A DNA stretch of 64,000 nt, from NCBI RefSeq assembly GCF_002754935.1, contig NZ_CP018092.1:744001-808000 (forward strand), read 5' to 3'. A program made the translations under genes and the position numbers. The notes beneath the pieces were generated by a model. The model was given only the letters and a program-made list of their open reading frames with translations. It searched no databases and was not told the DNA's origin. This stretch comes from Thermostichus lividus PCC 6715 (GTDB taxonomy: Bacteria; Cyanobacteriota; Cyanobacteriia; Thermosynechococcales; Thermosynechococcaceae). Shown here in pieces: positions 44,128 to 52,990 of this stretch (position 1 is its first letter; every line of letters starts with the position of its first letter).

Positions 44128-45675
44128 ATGACCCCTGCACGCTGGTTTTGGCTCATCCTTGGTCTGGGTGTCATTCTGGGGCTAATGCTCTGGCTGGTGA
44201 CAGCGTTGCATTGGCTCTACATTCAGGTAGCGTTTACGACACCGTTCTTAGCCAATATTTTACTGTTACTGCTGATTGGCCTGCTGGGGGGGCTGCTCTA
44301 CGTTTTCTTTCGTTATCTGTACTTGCTGAATCGCAAAGGACGGCGATCGCCCACCTTTCAGGTGCCAGCGGCCAAAACAGATGCCGCCGCCGAAAACCTG
44401 AAAGCACTACGGCAACAACTTAGCCAAATTGAAGACGAAGTGGCACGGCAAGCTTTGCTAGCCCGCGCTCGTGAGCTAGAGGACGAGTTTCATCGCCAAG
44501 AATTGCGGCTGGTAGTCTTTGGCACTGGGTCTGCGGGCAAAACCTCCTTGGTCAATGCCCTGATTGGGGAGATGGTTGGCGAGGTTGCCCCCACCATGGG
44601 CACCACTGAGGTGGGGCAAACCTACCAGTTTTGGCTGCCCTATACGGATCAAGAGATTGTGATTACCGACACTCCCGGAATTCTAGAAGCGGGGGTGGCT
44701 GGCACCTACCGCGAACAGATGGCGCGGCAACTGGCCGCCGAGGCTGATCTGCTGCTATTTGTGCTAGACGATGATCTGCGGCAGTCGGAATATACCCCGC
44801 TGGTGAATTTGGTGGAAATGGGCAAGCGATCGCTACTGGTGCTCAACAAAATGGACTTGCGCTCAGAAGCTGATCAACTGGCGCTGCTGAAACATTTACG
44901 GCAGCGGGTCAGGGGCCTCATTCCCCCGGAAGATGTGGTGGGGATTGCCGCCCATCCGCAGCCTGTGCGCTTACCCACAGGGGAGTGGCTGGAGCCAGAA
45001 CCGCACATTTTGCCCCTCATTCGCCGCATCACCGCGGTTCTACGGGAGGAAGGGGATGATCTAGTGGCCGATAATATCCTCTTGCAATCACAGCGCCTCG
45101 GGGAGCAAGCCCGCAAAATTATTGATCAGCAGCGGCGACGACAGGCAGATAAGGTGGTGGAGCGCTATCAGTGGATTGGCGCTGGCGTGGTTTGTGTGAC
45201 CCCAATTCCTGTGGTTGATTTACTAGCGGCGGCAGCGGTCAATGCGCAAATGGTAATGGAAATTGGCACAGTTTATGGGTGCGACCTCAATCGCGATCGC
45301 GCCCGCGAGCTAGCCCTTTCCTTGGGCAAGACCTTGGCGAGCCTTGGCATTGTCAAAGGAGCGATGGATTTAATTGCCACAGCACTCCAGCTCAGCGTGG
45401 GCGGAATGGTGATTGGCAAAGCGGTGCAGAGTATTACGGCAGCTTACCTGACGCGCATTGCGGGTAAAAGCTTTATTGAATACTTCCGCCACAATCAAGA
45501 CTGGGGCGATGGCGGCATTAGTGAGGTGGTGCAGGAACAGTTTCAGTTGAATCGGCGGGATGAATTTATCCAGTCGTTTATTCAGCAGGCGATCGCCCGC
45601 TTACCCGCTCAGCTTGGGCAAGTCATTCCAGAGTCCTTCAAGCTCCCCCAAGAAGACCCCATGGCCGAGGATTAG
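44128..45675 (+). CDS. Membrane GTPase with DUF697/YcjF-type C-terminal domain
   Basis: 515 residues: two N-terminal membrane helices (about 7-30 and 37-62), a helical stretch, then an Era/dynamin-like G domain with P-loop GTGSAGKTS, DTPG (G3) and NKMD (G4). A C-terminal region with PIPVVDLLAAAAVNAQMV is typical of DUF697. Such proteins occur across cyanobacteria; cellular role unknown. Convergent with gcvT, 4-nt overlap. Confidence 0.88.
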   Translation: MTPARWFWLILGLGVILGLMLWLVTALHWLYIQVAFTTPFLANILLLLLIGLLGGLLYVFFRYLYLLNRKGRRSPTFQVPAAKTDAAAENLKALRQQLSQIEDEVARQALLARARELEDEFHRQELRLVVFGTGSAGKTSLVNALIGEMVGEVAPTMGTTEVGQTYQFWLPYTDQEIVITDTPGILEAGVAGTYREQMARQLAAEADLLLFVLDDDLRQSEYTPLVNLVEMGKRSLLVLNKMDLRSEADQLALLKHLRQRVRGLIPPEDVVGIAAHPQPVRLPTGEWLEPEPHILPLIRRITAVLREEGDDLVADNILLQSQRLGEQARKIIDQQRRRQADKVVERYQWIGAGVVCVTPIPVVDLLAAAAVNAQMVMEIGTVYGCDLNRDRARELALSLGKTLASLGIVKGAMDLIATALQLSVGGMVIGKAVQSITAAYLTRIAGKSFIEYFRHNQDWGDGGISEVVQEQFQLNRRDEFIQSFIQQAIARLPAQLGQVIPESFKLPQEDPMAED

Positions 45676-46754
45676 CGAGGGCGACGGTAAAAGGGGCGTG
45701 GCACCACAACCGCAGGGACGTGGCGATCGCGCACCTGCACTGTCAGTTCACGCCCCACATTAGCAAACTCAGGAAAGACATACCCTAGGGCGATCGCATT
45801 GCCCAGTGTAGGCGAGAGGGTGCCACTGGTGACCTTACCAACCGCCTGTGCTTGCCAGTAGATAGGGTAATCGTGGCGGGCAATCCCCTTTCCTTGCAGT
45901 TCTAGCCCCACCAATTGGCGTTCAATTCCCTCCTGCTTTTGCCGTGATAGCGCCTCGCGCCCCACAAAGGTACGTTTTTGCCAATCAATGAGCCACTCTA
46001 ACCCCGCTTCTAGGGGGGTGGTCTCCTCGTCCATATCCTGACCATAGAGCAGCATCGCCGCCTCTAGGCGCAGGGTATCCCGCGCGCCTAAGCCACAGGG
46101 AGTCACTCCCGCCTCTAAAAGGGCTTGCCAAAGGCGCTCACCCGTGTCGCTGTCCACCAGAATTTCAACGCCATCTTCACCGGTGTACCCTGTCCGTGCC
46201 ACCCAAGCGGGCTGACCCAATATCTTCACCGCCCGGTGGCGATAGGGTTTAAGGGGGGCTAGGGAGTCTGCACAGAGGGGATCAAGGGTGGCTGTTGCTG
46301 CTGGCCCTTGGACGGCTAGTAGCACCTTAGTGGCCGATTCATCAACGATTTCACACTCAGGCGGTAAATAGCGGCGCAACCACGCCATATCCTTGGCCGC
46401 TGTTGCCGCATTAACAATACAGCGTACCGCTGCCTCCTCAATGTAGAGAATCACATCATCGACAATCCCCCCCGCCTCATTGAGCAGCACCGTATATTTG
46501 GCCTGACCGGCACGGAGGCGGCTCAGATCCGTGGGCACGAGGACTTGCAGAGCCGCGTGCACCCCAGCCCCGTGTAAAAGAAACTTACCCATGTGGGAAA
46601 TGTCGAACATCCCCACTCGCTGACGCACGGCATGGTGCTCTTGCAAAATGCTGCTGTACTGTAGGGGCATCTCCCACTCGCCAAAAGGGGTAAAGCGGGC
46701 GTTCAGGGCTTGGTGTTGGGAAAATAGCGGTGTGCGGCGTAACGTGTCAGTCAT
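45672..46754 (-). CDS. gcvT: Glycine cleavage system T protein (aminomethyltransferase)
   Basis: 360-residue folate enzyme transferring the methylene group from the H-protein-bound intermediate to tetrahydrofolate. It begins RRTPLFSQHQALNARFTPFG. MPLQYSSILQEHHAVRQRVG, FDISHMGKF and VARTGYTGEDGVEI are family motifs. ATG 46754 is chosen; the frame runs 89 codons further upstream, inside the preceding gene, without family-like sequence. In photosynthetic cells the cleavage system handles photorespiratory glycine. The other gcv genes are not nearby. Confidence 0.94.
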   Translation of the reverse strand: MTDTLRRTPLFSQHQALNARFTPFGEWEMPLQYSSILQEHHAVRQRVGMFDISHMGKFLLHGAGVHAALQVLVPTDLSRLRAGQAKYTVLLNEAGGIVDDVILYIEEAAVRCIVNAATAAKDMAWLRRYLPPECEIVDESATKVLLAVQGPAATATLDPLCADSLAPLKPYRHRAVKILGQPAWVARTGYTGEDGVEILVDSDTGERLWQALLEAGVTPCGLGARDTLRLEAAMLLYGQDMDEETTPLEAGLEWLIDWQKRTFVGREALSRQKQEGIERQLVGLELQGKGIARHDYPIYWQAQAVGKVTSGTLSPTLGNAIALGYVFPEFANVGRELTVQVRDRHVPAVVVPRPFYRRPR

Positions 46755-46774
46755 GCAAACCTTGGAACTAGCAT

Positions 46775-48832
46775 TCAATGGTGTAGATAGAGGGTAGCTA
46801 GGTGAGTATGGAGTTGCTCTAAGGTAAAGGCCGGTTCTCGACAGCGCAGGCCTTCGCAAACCAAGGCAAGGGGCTGCGGCTCGCCCTCGCTCAGCCGTTC
46901 CCGCAGTTTTAGCACAGCCGTGGGTAGCCAGTAGCCAGACACCTGATCCATTGTTTCGGCACGGATCTGAAGACTGACAGGGTACAGATACCACTGCAAG
47001 GCTGCAAGCAGGCTGGGACAACTTTGGGGAGAGTCCTTGAGTAACGCGCCAAAGTAGCGTAGGCTCGTCTCCGCTTTGGTTAAATAGGCCGGGTTGTCGG
47101 TCAGCAGAAAAAGCTGCACCAAGTTGGCGATCGCCACGCCATTGGCTGAAGGGGTGGCCTGATCAATTCCCTCGCGCTGCCGCAGAATTAAATCGGGTCG
47201 CTCAGGGGCATTGTAGTACCCCCCATCCGTCGCCCCTAGGTGCTGATCAAATCGATCCTGATAGTCACAGGCAAGCTCTAACCACGGGGTCGCGGCGTCC
47301 CCCAAAACCAGACTGGCTTGGTGCAAAGTAAGCAGTGCCTGAATCCAGTAGGCATAGTCTTCCGCTTGCGCTATTTCTGCCACCGCACCACCATAGTTCA
47401 AGCGATAGAGTTGATTGCCCTGTAACTGATGCTGGTGGAGCCACTGGGCGGCGCGTACGGCTCGCTGCCAGTACCCCTGATGCTGCCAGACCAAGGCCGC
47501 CGTGGCCAAGCCGGTAATCATCAGGCTATTCCAAGCGAGGATCATCTTGGTATCGGTGACAGGGGGAATGCGCCCTGGCCATGGCTGCCCCTTAGCGGTG
47601 CGGTTATCCGTGGCCACAGGCATAGACCGATCTTTAGGGGTGGCCGCCCCATAGCGAAGGGCAAACAGCGTATCGAGGACGGGGGCGATCGCCGCCGGAT
47701 CCTCCCTGCGATGGCGAGCCTTCAAGACAATCTTGCCCTCAAAATTTCCTTCAGGCGTGATCTCAAAGTCCCTTTGCAGTTGGCTCAATTCCTCAGGGGA
47801 TAAGTGCGCTGTCAGTTCGCCGTAGTCCCAGCAGTAAAATGCCCCTTCCTCCGGTTCTGAATCCACTGCTGAGCGGAAACTATCGGCATCCTGCGCCGCA
47901 TAGAAGTAGCCTTGGGGTGCCGTCATTTCGCGGTCAAGCCACTGCACCGTTTGGGCAATGGCATAGGGGATGTGGGGGTGGCGATCGCCCTGCTGCCAGA
48001 GACGAGCTAGGTACGTGATGATCTGGCCATTGTCGTAGAGCATCTTTTCAAAGTGCGGCACCGTCCATTGGGGATCAACCGTGTAGCGATGCCAGCCGCC
48101 CCCCACATGGTCGTAAATTCCCCCCAAAAGGAGTGAGGTGCCCCGTTGGCGGCACAGCCCCTCCAGCCTCGCTGCCTCAGAACTCACCGCCACTCCCTGT
48201 AACAGCGCTTGGGCATAGGGAATCATGGGAAAACAGGTGCCGTGGGGGCGATCCTCAAGAATTGGCATAGTTTGGTGGATGCCGGAGCACAACAGATCAC
48301 GATTCAGCTCTAGCTCTGGTGAGAGGTCGGTGGTCGGTGCTAGGTATTGCCACAGCGTTGCCTGCTGCGCCGCTAGCTTCTCTTTCTGTTCATCGTAAAA
48401 CCGCCGTACCGCGTGCAGCACTTGCAAAAAACCAGGTCGCCCGTAGCGGGGTTGCAGCGGGAAATAGGTACCCCCATAAAAAGGGCGGCAATCCTGCGGT
48501 GTTAAAAAAATATTCAGGGGCCATCCCCCCTGCCCCGTCATCAATTGCAGGGCGTGCATATACAGGCTGTCAATATCTGGGCGCTCTTCGCGATCCACCT
48601 TAATCGGCAGAAAGTACTGATTGAGATAGGCCGCAATCTCTAAATCCGAGAATGCTTCTCCCTCCATGACGGTGCACCAGTGGCAACTGGAGTAGCCGAT
48701 AGACAGAAAAATCACCCGATCTTCGGCGGCCGCTTTGGCCAGAGCCGCTTCCCCCCAGGGCCACCAGTCAATCGGGTTCTCGGCGTGCTTGCGCAGGTAA
48801 AGGCTTTGGCATTGGGCAAGGCGATTTGTCAT
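46775..48832 (-). CDS. DUF255 thioredoxin-like / six-hairpin protein (YyaL/SSP411 family)
   Basis: 685 residues. The N-terminal thioredoxin-like domain has NPIDWWPWGEAAL, the motif SSCHWCTVM (CxxC) and PFYGGTYFP. The rest is an (alpha/alpha) barrel resembling glycoside hydrolase or epimerase folds, with GGWHRYTVDPQWTVPHFEKM and AILYDNGQ-like motifs. Widely conserved, including the mammalian spermatogenesis protein SSP411; reaction unknown. ATG 48832 overlaps the folB stop, and gcvT follows after 20 bp. Confidence 0.9.
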   Translation of the reverse strand: MTNRLAQCQSLYLRKHAENPIDWWPWGEAALAKAAAEDRVIFLSIGYSSCHWCTVMEGEAFSDLEIAAYLNQYFLPIKVDREERPDIDSLYMHALQLMTGQGGWPLNIFLTPQDCRPFYGGTYFPLQPRYGRPGFLQVLHAVRRFYDEQKEKLAAQQATLWQYLAPTTDLSPELELNRDLLCSGIHQTMPILEDRPHGTCFPMIPYAQALLQGVAVSSEAARLEGLCRQRGTSLLLGGIYDHVGGGWHRYTVDPQWTVPHFEKMLYDNGQIITYLARLWQQGDRHPHIPYAIAQTVQWLDREMTAPQGYFYAAQDADSFRSAVDSEPEEGAFYCWDYGELTAHLSPEELSQLQRDFEITPEGNFEGKIVLKARHRREDPAAIAPVLDTLFALRYGAATPKDRSMPVATDNRTAKGQPWPGRIPPVTDTKMILAWNSLMITGLATAALVWQHQGYWQRAVRAAQWLHQHQLQGNQLYRLNYGGAVAEIAQAEDYAYWIQALLTLHQASLVLGDAATPWLELACDYQDRFDQHLGATDGGYYNAPERPDLILRQREGIDQATPSANGVAIANLVQLFLLTDNPAYLTKAETSLRYFGALLKDSPQSCPSLLAALQWYLYPVSLQIRAETMDQVSGYWLPTAVLKLRERLSEGEPQPLALVCEGLRCREPAFTLEQLHTHLATLYLHH

Positions 48833-49215
48833 GGGGCTTGGCGATCGCGCTCCAGTTCTACACTAATCTGTCCGGTAAAGTTAGGCACAGGGGGGGCTAG
48901 TTTGGTCACCCGGATGGCCGCTCGCTGCACGTGATCGGGCCTCAAGCAAAGGTCAACAATGGCGGTGGCCAAGGTCTCGATCAGATGAAATCGCTGCTGC
49001 TGCATCAGCTCGGTAATAGCCGCGAGCAGAGGACGGTAGTCAAGGGTATCCGCCAGACAATCCGTTTGGGCCGGTTGTGTCATATCAAACCAGAGCCTAA
49101 TATCAATTTCAAACCACTGGCCGAGAATTTGTTCTTCTGGTAATGCACCAGTATAACCATAGCAGCGAATTCCTGAGAGGTGTAAGCAATCCTGATGTTT
49201 TTTCGTTGAGGGCAT
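48829..49215 (-). CDS. folB: Dihydroneopterin aldolase
   Basis: 128 residues from ATG 49215 (ATG 49224 also in frame). It forms 6-hydroxymethyl-dihydropterin in folate synthesis. CLHLSGIRCYGYTGALPEEQ opens the T-fold, with WFEIDIRLWFD, TLDYRPLLAAITELM and LIETLATAIVDLCL. The frame remains open into cax, but that part lacks family character. Folate production here fits the neighbouring folate enzyme gcvT, and folB, the DUF255 gene and gcvT are closely spaced on one strand. Confidence 0.92.
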   Translation of the reverse strand: MPSTKKHQDCLHLSGIRCYGYTGALPEEQILGQWFEIDIRLWFDMTQPAQTDCLADTLDYRPLLAAITELMQQQRFHLIETLATAIVDLCLRPDHVQRAAIRVTKLAPPVPNFTGQISVELERDRQAP

Positions 49216-49222
49216 TCTATCC

Positions 49223-50299
49223 ATGACGACGCAGCAAAAAATTCTCCTCGGGTTACTGATCTTTGTCCCTGTTGCCCTCTTAAACTTTATCTTCAAACTG
49301 CCGCCTATGGTGAGCTTTATCATCAGTGGCTTAGCCATTGTGCCCCTAGCTGCAGGGATTGCCAACGCTACGGAGGCCATCTCGGAGGTGATTGGCCCGA
49401 CCCTCGGTGGCCTGCTCAACGCCACCTTTGGCAATTTCACGGAAATGATTATTGCGATCGTGGCACTGCGGCAGGGCTTGGCAGAGGTGGTTAAGGCCAG
49501 CTTAAGCGGTTCGATTATTGCCAACTTACTCCTTGGCTTGGGGCTGGCCATCCTCGCTGGCGGGCTGCGGTTTCGTGAGCAGCAGTTTCCGGTGGCGGTT
49601 GCCCGCATTAATGCCTCCTCTCTCACCTTGGCGCTGATTGTGCTGATGACCCCCACTGCCATTCAAGCCGCTGCCCCGGGGGTGTCGCTGCAACTGGTGG
49701 ATCACTTCTCCTATGCAGCGGCTATTCTCTTGCTGGTGTTCTACGGGTTAATGCTGCTGTTTTCTATGAAAACCCACCGTCACCTGTACTTACTCAATGA
49801 GGTGGCCGGTGTTGAGACCCATGAACCTGAAGCGGCAGTCAATCTCAAGCTTCAGATTGGCATTCTGTTAGGAGGTACCATTCTCTTGGTTTTTGTGTCT
49901 GATGTGTTGGTGGACAGCCTTCAGGAAGCAATTACAGAAGTGGGGCTAACCCAGCTTTTTACGGGGGTGTTTCTCATTCCCATTTTCAGTAGCGTGGTGG
50001 AGTTCATTACCTGCGTTAAGTTTTCTCTCAATAACCGCATGGAAGGGGCAGTGGCAGTCGCCATTGGCTCGAGCTTACAGATCATTTTATTTGTGGCACC
50101 CGTGCTGGTGTTGGTTGGGTGGCTCTTGGGTCAGCCCCAGATGAACTTGAGTTTTAACTTCTTTGAACTGGTGGCGGTGGTTGCCGCAGTGATGATCACT
50201 AACTCCATTAGCAATGATGGTGCCACCAACTGGTTGGAGGGGGTGCTGCTACTGATGACTTACTTAGTGTTAGCGGTAGCCTTCTTTATCCACCCCTGA
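49223..50299 (+). CDS. cax: Calcium/proton exchanger
   Basis: 358-residue membrane antiporter with about 11 helices. The two inverted CaCA repeats are visible as GNATEAIS-like ANATEAISEVIG and GNFTEMIIAIVALRQG in the first half and IFSSVVEFITCVKFSLNN plus AVAIGSSLQII in the second; the Glu residues bind calcium. An acidic cytoplasmic segment (THEPEAAVN) separates the halves. It lowers cytosolic calcium and supports salt or alkaline tolerance. ATG 49223 lies next to the divergent folB start; its 3' end overlaps ndbB by 30 nt. Confidence 0.93.
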   Translation: MTTQQKILLGLLIFVPVALLNFIFKLPPMVSFIISGLAIVPLAAGIANATEAISEVIGPTLGGLLNATFGNFTEMIIAIVALRQGLAEVVKASLSGSIIANLLLGLGLAILAGGLRFREQQFPVAVARINASSLTLALIVLMTPTAIQAAAPGVSLQLVDHFSYAAAILLLVFYGLMLLFSMKTHRHLYLLNEVAGVETHEPEAAVNLKLQIGILLGGTILLVFVSDVLVDSLQEAITEVGLTQLFTGVFLIPIFSSVVEFITCVKFSLNNRMEGAVAVAIGSSLQIILFVAPVLVLVGWLLGQPQMNLSFNFFELVAVVAAVMITNSISNDGATNWLEGVLLLMTYLVLAVAFFIHP

Positions 50300-51469
50300 G
50301 ACGATCTCGATGAGGGGACGTGTCACCCAGTTAAGAGCGACTTTGAGTTGGTGCTCGAGGGTGGGCATCCGGTAGAGATAGGTAAGACGGCGCGCTAGGT
50401 AGGCAAGGGGGCCATCCAAGGTGAGACCCAGCCCTGAGAGGGCGGCGCGATCGGTGCCTAGGGTTAGCATTTCGCCCAAGTGGGAGTAGCGCAAGGGTAA
50501 CAGGGGGCGATCGCTCAAGCTCGCCCAGAGATTCCAAGCGGCATAGTCGGCCTGCTGAAAGGCTGCTTGGGCTGTATGGGGAAGCACCTGCCCCTGCTCA
50601 TCAATGGCATCGGCGGCATCCCCAAGGGCAAATATCTCTGGATGATCCACCACTTGTAGGGTGGGGGTCACCTCTAGGCGGCCACTGGCGGTTTTGGGTA
50701 ACTCTAGGTTGGCAATCAGGGGAGAGACAGCCGTGCCCACGGTCCACAGCACAATATCCACGGGCAGCTCATCCACCCGGTCTTTGTACTGAAGGGCAAT
50801 GGCACTGGGGTGAACCGCTACAGGGGTGGTTTCCAAATCAATCCAAACGCCGCGGTCTTCCAGCGCCGCCAAGGCAGCTTTACGATTAAACTCGGGCGAG
50901 GCTTTAAGAATGTCGGTGTTGCGATCCACTAAGCGAATGCGCCCCCGACTGCCAAGGCGTTCCGCTAGCTTGCAGGCCAGTTCCACACCACTGGGACCCG
51001 CGCCAACCACCACAACGCGGATTTTGTCAGTGCTAGATTGCTCCCGCAGGCGCAGTTGTTCTTCCAACCGATAGGCATCGGCTAAGGTACGAAAGGTGAG
51101 GGCATAGTCCCTGACTCCAGGAACGGTATTGTGCGGCGTGTCGCCCCCCAGTGCCAGCACCAAGGCGGTATAAGGGATGACTTGGGTGTCGTTGCACTGC
51201 ACGGTTTTCGCACTTAGATCAATTGCGGTGACCGTGGCTTGATGAAAAATAACGGGGGTATCCTTGAGCACTTCCACAAAGGGAGGCGCAATTTCCCAAG
51301 CCTGTAGCTCCCCCGTCAGCAATTCGTAGAGCAGGGGGGTAAAGACAAAGCGATCGTGCTGATCCACAAGGGTTAGGCGCGGTGGCGTGTCCCACGGTAA
51401 TTGACTGAGACGAAGAGCCGTGTAAAGGCCACTAAACCCACCGCCGAGAATACAAATTTGTTGAGTCAC
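50270..51469 (-). CDS. ndbB: Type II NAD(P)H:quinone oxidoreductase, NdbB-like
   Basis: 399 residues from GTG 51469 (TTG 51484 also in frame). It has two Rossmann folds: FAD motif ICILGGGFSGLYTA and NAD(P)H motif VVVVGAGPSGVELACKL, then FALGDAADA. No transmembrane helix is needed; the enzyme is membrane-peripheral. Size and context suggest the NdbB group, reported in Synechocystis to reduce demethylphylloquinone, but this assignment is from memory of family size. It is 11 bp after the HAD gene, which is 3 bp after thf1. Confidence 0.85.
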   Translation of the reverse strand: MTQQICILGGGFSGLYTALRLSQLPWDTPPRLTLVDQHDRFVFTPLLYELLTGELQAWEIAPPFVEVLKDTPVIFHQATVTAIDLSAKTVQCNDTQVIPYTALVLALGGDTPHNTVPGVRDYALTFRTLADAYRLEEQLRLREQSSTDKIRVVVVGAGPSGVELACKLAERLGSRGRIRLVDRNTDILKASPEFNRKAALAALEDRGVWIDLETTPVAVHPSAIALQYKDRVDELPVDIVLWTVGTAVSPLIANLELPKTASGRLEVTPTLQVVDHPEIFALGDAADAIDEQGQVLPHTAQAAFQQADYAAWNLWASLSDRPLLPLRYSHLGEMLTLGTDRAALSGLGLTLDGPLAYLARRLTYLYRMPTLEHQLKVALNWVTRPLIEIVSGVDKEGYR

Positions 51470-51480
51470 GGGTGTTCCGA

Positions 51481-52236
51481 TCAAGATGTAGCGCTACAGC
51501 CCAGTATAGCGTTCAATTCCCTGAGGTCGGTAATTTGCACAACGCTGTTTGGGTGCTCGATCCCGCTATCCGGCAACAGAGGGGTAGCGCGACGCAGCCA
51601 AATGGGCTGTAATTGTGCAGCTTGGGCACCTAAGACATCATCCTGCCAACTGTCGCCAATGTGCCATGCCTGCTGCGGGGAAATGCCGTAGGGGGCGATC
51701 GCCCGCTCAAAGATAGCCGGATCCGGCTTAGCAGCCCCCACCTCACTGGAGATAACAACGGCGCTGAAAAAGGGAGCGAGTCCTAACTGCTTTAGCAGAC
51801 CGTACAGGCGGCTATCAAAGTTGGAAATGATAACAAGGGGAATGCCCTGCTGATGCCATAATTCCAGAACGGTGGACACCTCAGGGTACAGATGCCACGG
51901 CGCCGCAGTGGCGTAGTAGCTAAACACCGGTGCAAAAAAGCCACGGAAATCCTCAAACTGGTCTAGCACACCAGCGCGGGCAAAGGTATCGGCGGCCACG
52001 GCTTGCCACCACGCAAACTCAGCCCTTGGACGATCCGCTGCTGCTACGTGCGCAAAGGCACAGGGAGGAGCCGCCTGAAAGGCGCTAAAGAATGCTTGAT
52101 CGAGGGCAGCGGCACTGACGCTTATGCCCCCCTTGGCAGCAAAGCGGGCATATACGGCACCGACGGATTCCTTTAGGCCAAAGAGAGTGCCGACGGCATC
52201 TAGGGCAATTAAGGTGGGGGTAGGTAAGGCGATCAC
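51481..52236 (-). CDS. HAD-superfamily protein (HDHD3-like)
   Basis: 251 residues. Motif I is DAVGTLFGL, motif II VIISNFDS, motif III Lys in AAKPDP, and motif IV HIGDSWQDDVLG. In motif I the second Asp (general acid/base) of the usual DxD is Val, seen also in HDHD3-type relatives, so phosphatase activity may be reduced or altered. GTG 52236. Its position between thf1 and ndbB in one tight minus-strand cluster hints at a thylakoid-related role, unproven. Confidence 0.85.
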   Translation of the reverse strand: MIALPTPTLIALDAVGTLFGLKESVGAVYARFAAKGGISVSAAALDQAFFSAFQAAPPCAFAHVAAADRPRAEFAWWQAVAADTFARAGVLDQFEDFRGFFAPVFSYYATAAPWHLYPEVSTVLELWHQQGIPLVIISNFDSRLYGLLKQLGLAPFFSAVVISSEVGAAKPDPAIFERAIAPYGISPQQAWHIGDSWQDDVLGAQAAQLQPIWLRRATPLLPDSGIEHPNSVVQITDLRELNAILGCSATS

Positions 52237-52239
52237 GGC

Positions 52240-52911
52240 TTAAGCGGGTGCATCGGAGCTGGTGTCAATCCTATCCGTGGGTGCTGGCTCAACACTGGCG
52301 CGTCGCTTGCGTTCTTGCTCAACTAGCTCCTGCATTAAGCTACGGGCTTGACTCATTTTTTCTAAGTTACTGCGATAGAGTTCAAGGTCTCTTTTCACTT
52401 TTTCGATAGGGAGGCTGATGACGGGAGCCAGTTGGTCTAAGGTGTCGTTGAGGTTGCTGGTGAGGTCTCCGGCCAACTGCTGTAGGAACCCATAGAGGCC
52501 GATCGCCAACAAGCGGCTATATTTGCCGTCTTCTTTGAGGGAACTCAGGGGAGCACCCACCTGTTCGCTCTGGAGTTGCTCAATGATCTGCTGTAGGGGC
52601 CACCCCTGATACTGTTGCCAACTGGCGGCATCCGCTTGGAGTTGTTGGGAATCTAGCTCCTCGGCGCGGCACAGTGCTTCAAAAATATTGGCGCGATCGC
52701 CCTCGGGGCGGTAGCCCTCCATAAATTGCTCGTAGGCTGAAACGACCCCTAGGGCAAACAGCGGGGAATAGCGAAACTCAACATTGACCCGCAGCAGGTG
52801 AAGCTCCACCAGTAATTCCTCAATGAATCGGCGATAGATGGAGTGAATGGGGCGAGTGTGCGCTGCGTAAAACGCGCGTTTAGTATCAGAAACCGTTCGG
52901 GGAGTTTGCAC
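52240..52911 (-). CDS. thf1: Thylakoid formation protein Thf1 / Psb29
   Basis: 223 residues. The family-specific N-terminus TVSDTKRAFYAAHTRPIHSI and RFIEELLVELHLLRVN is clear, followed by FALGVVSAYEQFMEGYRPEG and a C-terminal coiled coil (VKRDLELYRSNLEKMSQARS). Psb29 interacts with FtsH proteases in photosystem II repair. GTG 52911. Upstream, TTGACC (minus strand, about 52965) could be a -35 element. First gene of a likely thf1-HAD-ndbB operon. Confidence 0.94.
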   Translation of the reverse strand: MQTPRTVSDTKRAFYAAHTRPIHSIYRRFIEELLVELHLLRVNVEFRYSPLFALGVVSAYEQFMEGYRPEGDRANIFEALCRAEELDSQQLQADAASWQQYQGWPLQQIIEQLQSEQVGAPLSSLKEDGKYSRLLAIGLYGFLQQLAGDLTSNLNDTLDQLAPVISLPIEKVKRDLELYRSNLEKMSQARSLMQELVEQERKRRASVEPAPTDRIDTSSDAPA

Positions 52912-52990
52912 AAGCTTGGGGTCACAAAAATGTTATGAATCTTTACCATTATCCCTTAGCGGTAGCAGCAGGGTCAACAGCCGCCACAGC

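Noticed and set aside
45672-47021. 449-residue version of gcvT
   Set aside because: The first 89 codons lie within the DUF255 gene and are not GcvT-like; ATG 46754 gives the family length.
48829-49662. Long upstream extension of the folB frame
   Set aside because: The added 150 residues are antisense to cax and basic/Ala-rich; folB has its normal size from ATG 49215.
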